From Ophiocordyceps camponoti-saundersi (nom. inval.) (lineage: Eukaryota; Ascomycota; Sordariomycetes; Hypocreales; Ophiocordycipitaceae), in NCBI GenBank assembly GCA_003339415.1, contig PDHQ01000239.1, forward strand, positions 1 through 54,726: a DNA stretch of 54,726 nucleotides. The letters run 5' to 3'. Below, piece by piece: positions 48,437-54,726 of the stretch. Every line of letters starts with the position of its first letter. Position 1 is the stretch's first letter. The position numbers and the translations under genes are program-made. The notes below the pieces were generated by a model. That model was not told the origin of the DNA and made no database searches. It saw only the letters and a program-made list of their open reading frames with translations.

Positions 48437-49796
48437 TTAATTAAAGCTCCTCTTACCGCTAACTAAATATAAAAGTAAGATTTTAATATAAAATATTATT
48501 AAATTTTACTTATATTAAAGCTACTCTTAGCTTATTTTAGCTTAGATTCTTAGCTAGCCGCTATATATACTAAATTTATAATTAATAAAGCTATAATTAA
48601 GGAGCTTAAGTTCTAATTTTACTATATTTTTTCTTATCTTAGTACCTTTTAGTAAATATTCTTTTTATATATTATTACGGCTATAAATTTTTCTTTCTAG
48701 CTTAAAGCTTTTTTAGCGTATATCTCTAAGCTTTTTAGAGAAAGTTATAAAAAGCGCTAAGTAAGTTTTTCCTTAATTAGGATATATTAAGGGCTATTAA
48801 AGCCCCTCGGAGAATATATTATAAAGTAAGAATATACCTTTTTCGAAGCTAAACTATTATACTAATCTAATTACGCTAAGATTATTCTACTCTTATTTAA
48901 GCTATATAAGGAGCTATAAAAGCGCTTAGATTATAAAAACTAGCTTATAATATACGCGGCCTTCGCTAGCTTTCTTTAAAGCTTTAATAAAGTATTTAGT
49001 TCTAGGAATATTCCTAACGCGCTAGTTAATTTACCGCCCCCCTTTTTTACTAACCTAATAAATATCGCGTTTATATAATTTTATTCTTATATTACTAAGC
49101 GCTAGTATTATTATTAGTATAATTAGATTAATTATTTTAAGCGTAATTATCTAAAACTTTATAAGTAAATAAGGATATTAGGGTTAGGGCTTTTTATAAG
49201 TAAAGTAAGGTAATTAGTAATAGATTTAAAGTATTTTAATTAAAAAGATAATAAGTAAGGAGGGATAAATATACGCTAAATATTATAATTTAGGTAATTT
49301 TTAGCCTTATTATATTACCTTATATAAGGATAATTTACGCGTAGCTTAGGCGCGTAAATTTATTAATAAGTATATATTATAATTATATTACGCCCTAGCT
49401 TATAAATTAGCGCTAATAATATATAGCGATAAGTATATAGCTAGCTTTACTATTTACTATAATTAAGGTATCTTTTAAGCTTCTTATAACCGGTATAATA
49501 TTACCTAATCTTATATATTAGCTATATAAGTAAGTTTTATTATTAATATATAAGTTTATTAATTCTTACCTTAAGCGGTGCTATAATTCTAAGCTTATTA
49601 GAATCTTCCTTATAAAGATTAGGGTTTAATTCTTTAAGCTATAAGAGAGCCTTTCCGCCCTCTTATCCTTATCTTTACGGAGGCTATTAGGCTATTAGCT
49701 AAGGATTATATAAAATATCTCGCTAGCGTAGTAATACGTAACTTTTCTATCTTACGCTCCTACCTCCTTAGCTAGCTTAAGAAAAGGGCTATATAA
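48437..49796 (+). pseudogene. Single relic frame of compact LTR element copy 2
   Basis: Second copy of the interior frame seen at 1710-3071, ending in the same pattern before the 3' LTR. Stops are TAA/TAG. It is slightly more AT-rich than copy 1. That the full-length interior frame exists in two independently inserted copies supports it as the element's real gene. Function unknown; no retroviral enzyme motif. Confidence 0.6.
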
Positions 49797-50001
49797 GGGA
49801 TTAGTTTATAACTAATCGTAGCTAGATAAGGGGGACTATAGCGGATATATTTAAGTTTTCCCGATAGCGCTTAGTTATCGCGCGGGGTATATAGCTAGCT
49901 TAGGAGGGGGGCTTCTTTCCCCTCTTCTTCCTCTCTTTAATAGCTTTAATTATAACTCTACCTTAGCTTACTTCTATAGTCGCCTTAGTAAGACCTTTAT
50001 A
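49792..50001 (+). repeat. 3' LTR, compact element copy 2
   Basis: 210 bp, same TATAAGGG...CCTTTATA ends, followed by AGCTA. Confidence 0.95.
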
Positions 50002-52290
50002 AGCTAATAGAAATCCTTAACTTTTTTAGCTTTTTTAGATAAATTATAGCTTTCCTCCGCTTTTACCTTTTTAACTATACCTCCCGCTTAAAAGTTAATA
50101 GTAAATTATTAAACCTTTTTCTTATTTTTACTAAAATCTTTTAAGGCTTCTTACTTTCTCTAATACTTTTTATTTTATATATCTTATCTTTTTATAAGCG
50201 CTTAAAATAAATAATTAATATACTTATTATTAAATTTATAAATAATATTAATATTTTTAATATTAGGCGTACCTCCGCTTAAGTCCGCTATTAGCTTAAA
50301 TAAGCTTAGAGTATTTATTATAATTAAGTAATAAAGAATAAAATAACCTTTTAGCTATTTAAAAATAAGCTCTTTTATTTTATAAAAGCCCGCTCCGCTA
50401 ATATAATTTTATTAGTTTTTAATAAGAATATTATTTAACTTTTATAAAAAATATATATATTTAAGGTTTAAATCTATTATAAACTTTAATAAAAGCTATA
50501 CTTTTATTACCTTATAAAGAAACTTATTTATTAATAGCTAGCCTTAACTAAGCTTACTTTATTTACTTAAAGCTTCTTACTTTTTTAGGCGAAGGAAATC
50601 TATATTAAGGTTATTAAGTCTATAATTACTTTTAGCGTTATAATTTACTCCGCTCTAACCCCGCTAAATAAGAAACCTAAAAGCTTTATTTTTTAATAGC
50701 TAGCTATAACTTAGTTTAAATACCTCTATATTATCTCTAAAATATACTAAATAACCTTTTCTTATTATATTAAGTTCGAAACCTTTATCCCCTTTATTTA
50801 TATTTACTTATTTTACCGCGCTATTTATAATTACTAACTCCTTTATAATAAAAAGCTTATAGCTTATATCCGCTTTATTTTTAAGAGAATTACTATATAT
50901 TTTCGCTAATATTATAAAAGTTAGCCCCGCCCCGCTTATATCTTTTTTAAATCCTTTTAATTTTCCTCCGCTACTTAGGTATAAATTTTAAATATCGCCT
51001 CTTAATCTTTTAAGATTTTAAAAGCTTATTTTTACGAAAAATAATAACTTTACTAAAATTTTAAAAAAAGAAAGCTTTAAAAATATAGCTAGTTTTTTAA
51101 ATATCTTACTAATAAACTACCTTAATTAAAACCTAATAACGCTTTATAAATCTATTAAAGCTTTTTAAAGTTCTTAAATAGCGCCTTAACTTAGCTTTAT
51201 AATAGTAAAATTAGCTTTAATAAGTTTCTTTATATTTATAACGTTTTTATAATTATAACCTTTTATTATTTTTATAATAATAAGGAAAATAAAATAGTAG
51301 CTTATTTTACTTTATATTATAAACTAACTACTTATAAAAAAACGCTTTTATTAATATTTCTTATAAATTTAATTTAAAATTATAAAGATTTTAATAAAGC
51401 TTTTAGCTATAAAGCTATTATAAGCTTTTTTACTTTATAATTTATTTACTTATAACGCTTTTATTAGTTTAACTTTTTTTTATTATTTTATAATATTTAA
51501 ATATATTAAAATATTTAAATATAAAGTTTAAGCGTAAAAGTTAATTTTTAATATTTTTATTATATAACTATTATTATTTATTTACCTTATACCCCGCTCC
51601 TAACTCCGCTCCTTATTTTACTTAGCTTTATTTAGCTTACTTAGCTTTCTTACCCCTTTTCTTACCCCGCCTTTTATTTTATCTTTTACGCTTAATAATA
51701 CTTTTAACTTTTATAAGCTTATCTTCTAAGTTACTATTATTACTCTCCGCTATATATTTTAACGCTATTAACGCGGATTTTATAAGAGATAATTTTAATA
51801 CTTAGATAAAGTTTAGCTTAAGCTTTAACTCCTTTTTTACCGCTTTCTTAGCTTTTATCTTTTTTTATTTTTTTCTTTTCTTTACCCTCCTTTATACCGC
51901 TTACCTCCTCCGCTCCGCCCGCCCCCTTAACTTTATTCGCCCCCTTTTTATCTTCTCTAACTATTATTTAATTTAATTTACTTTTTAATATTAATATAAT
52001 AAGAATTAGTATATAAGCTATTACCTTATTTTTTACTTTTAACTTTATTTTTAGCTTTAACTTTAGCTTTAATAAATTTAAATTAAAAATATATTAAGTT
52101 TTAATAATATTTTTTAAAATATATTTAAATTAGTTAATTTTAATATAATTTACTACCCCTTAATTAATATTATCTTATACTTAGTTAAAATTATATATTA
52201 TATTATATATAATAAATTAAAAGTTTTATATTTTTAAGTATATTTTTAACTAAAATTCTTATAAAAATAATATAATAAGGTTTTTTAAGC

Positions 52291-52321
<31 letters not shown>

Positions 52322-53835
52322 TATAATAATTATTATAAGTACCTCTGCTATTATTATTATTACTTTTTTTACCTCCGCTATAAACTTTATTATTATTATT
52401 ATAATTATTATTATTTAAATTAGCGCCTTCGCCCCCGCGCCCCTTATTACCGCCTCCGCTTCCTCTTTTATATTTATTACTATTATTATTTTTACTTATA
52501 GTTTAATTATTATATTTATTATTATTATTATTATTATTATTACTCCGCCCCCTCCTTACCTTTTATTTTATTTATACTAATAATTATTTATTTACTAAGT
52601 ATTTTAAAGTAAATTAGCACTAATATATAAAACTCTTAGGAAAAAGCGTTAATAATCGCGGTAATAGGAGTAATATTAAAAATAGCTATTAAAATAGCTA
52701 ACCTTACTAAAGCACTTACTTAAGGTATTATTATTATTTTATTAAGTTAAAGCTTTAATATTTTATTCTATTTTTATATATTATATAAGTTAACTTAAAT
52801 TTTTTCCTATTATTTATTATTAGCTATATTTAAAACTTTACTTCGCTTTATATTACTTTATATTTATTAATAAGCTACTTAGCTATCCTCCTTTATTAAT
52901 ATACCGCGCTATTTCTATTATAGCGGTATATAACTCCTTTAAATATATTTATAATTTAGTTAATATTTTAAGCTTTAATTTTAACTTTATTTTTAATTTC
53001 TAACTTTACTTACCTCTTAATATTTATACTAAGCCTTAGTATAATTAAATTAACTAGCTAATTATAAGCTTATATATTTTATTAGCTTTATATATAGCTA
53101 ATATTATATAATATTATTTACCTTATTATTTTTAATATAAGATTTTATTATTAGCTAGCTAAGCTATATATATAATATAAAGGAGGTTATAAAGCTTATT
53201 ATAAATAATTTTAAATATATTTATTATTATTATTTTATTAATATAATTATATAATTTTTATTATTTTCCTTTTATTATAAAAGTTAAAAGGAAAAGTTAA
53301 AAAAAAAAGTTAGAAATATACTTTTTTTTAAAAATAATAAAAAAAAGAAAAAAAGGAAAGGAAAAAGGAGGTAAAAAAGAAAAAGATATAGCCCCCCCCC
53401 TTTTAATTACTAATAGATAATAAAGCGGCTACCCCGCTACTTTACCTTACCCCCCCTTAAACTTTCCTCCCTTTACCCCGCGCTATATTACCTTACCTTA
53501 TACCGCCCTATACCGCCCCGCGCTACGCTATATCGCCCCGCTTTTTCCGCCCCGCGCCTTATAAACTTTCCTTTTCTCTATATTCCCCTTTTTACCTTAT
53601 TTTTCTTATATTATTTAAGATTACCCTTAGGTAATAAGCTTATTATATTATATTATTATTAGCTGCTATTATACTTTTATATAAGCGTATAGTAAGCTTT
53701 CTTTTTATAATTAAAAGGTTTTACCTTATTTTAAGGGATTTTTCTTCCTTATTATTTTATAAAGGCTTTAAATATTATAAAGGCCTTTAATATATAAATA
53801 AATAAATAAATAAAAGCTAAAAATAAAAAAAATTT

Positions 53836-54726
<891 letters not shown>

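Larger units (their letters stand above)
48228..50001 (+). mobile_element. Compact LTR retroelement, copy 2
   Basis: 1774 bp with LTRs at 48228-48436 (209 bp) and 49792-50001 (210 bp), and a perfect 5-bp target duplication AGCTA (48223-48227 and 50002-50006). It is collinear with copy 1 at 1500-3276. The purine tract before the 3' LTR is AAGAAAAGGG. Its insertion splits the right arm of element Y, so it arrived after the inverted repeat formed. Confidence 0.96.
47041..53835 (-). mobile_element. Element Y, right arm, split by an LTR element
   Basis: Reverse-complement copy of 39714-44764. It is about 5.02 kb after removing the compact LTR element (48228-50001 plus one 5-bp duplication). The relic frame of Y continues on the minus strand across the insertion point. 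The 47060-48220 portion is the most AT-rich. Confidence 0.85.

Overview
This window looks like a heterochromatic, AT-rich block from a filamentous ascomycete (Pezizomycotina) that has been almost completely rewritten by repeat-induced point mutation (RIP). CpA and its complement TpG are nearly absent over about 53 kb, TpA is everywhere, and CpG, CpC and CpT survive. Because ATG and TGA both contain TpG, start codons and TGA stops have gone with them. Former coding frames now read as long frames broken only by TAA/TAG where Gln (or Trp) stood, with Tyr where zinc-binding Cys and His stood, and Asn where catalytic Asp stood. Reading the DNA this way reveals a nested graveyard of transposons. The species cannot be named from the sequence.

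Left part (1-20 kb). An 11-bp A-rich tandem repeat is followed by a 690-bp direct repeat whose two copies flank a compact 1.78-kb LTR element (210-bp LTRs, 5-bp target duplication) with one unidentified frame. Next come a palindromic TGACTAA-rich miniature element, a 743-codon unidentified relic gene ending at a genuine TGA, and a truncated Ty3/gypsy fragment holding the integrase C-terminus and chromodomain. A Tad-like LINE (zinc-knuckle Gag, endonuclease, reverse transcriptase) follows, then a minus-strand relic frame, the 3' end of a gypsy element with a 249-bp LTR, and another minus-strand relic frame.

Middle (20-34.5 kb). Two complete but inactivated Ty3/gypsy chromoviruses (20048-26587 with 186-bp LTRs; 28418-34514 with 399-bp LTRs) each carry perfect 5-bp target duplications. 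Between them lies the only unmutated DNA, about 1.4 kb (roughly 26.7-28.1 kb). It holds one apparently intact minus-strand gene: a spliced class I SAM-dependent methyltransferase with a predicted N-terminal hydrophobic anchor.

Right part (34.5-54.7 kb). A 249-bp LTR comes first. It is followed by an element 'X' with 16-bp terminal inverted repeats and a CCHC Gag-like frame, itself interrupted by a 1.9-kb insertion. Then comes a 14-kb interrupted inverted repeat: two 5-kb arms of an unidentified element 'Y' around a second, opposite-facing copy of X. A second copy of the compact LTR element sits inside the right arm with its own target duplication. The window ends in an (AAT)n microsatellite.

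Apart from the methyltransferase, nothing here is likely to make a functional protein. Coordinates of LTRs, target duplications and catalytic motifs were read base by base. Ends of relic frames are approximate because RIP has erased start codons.
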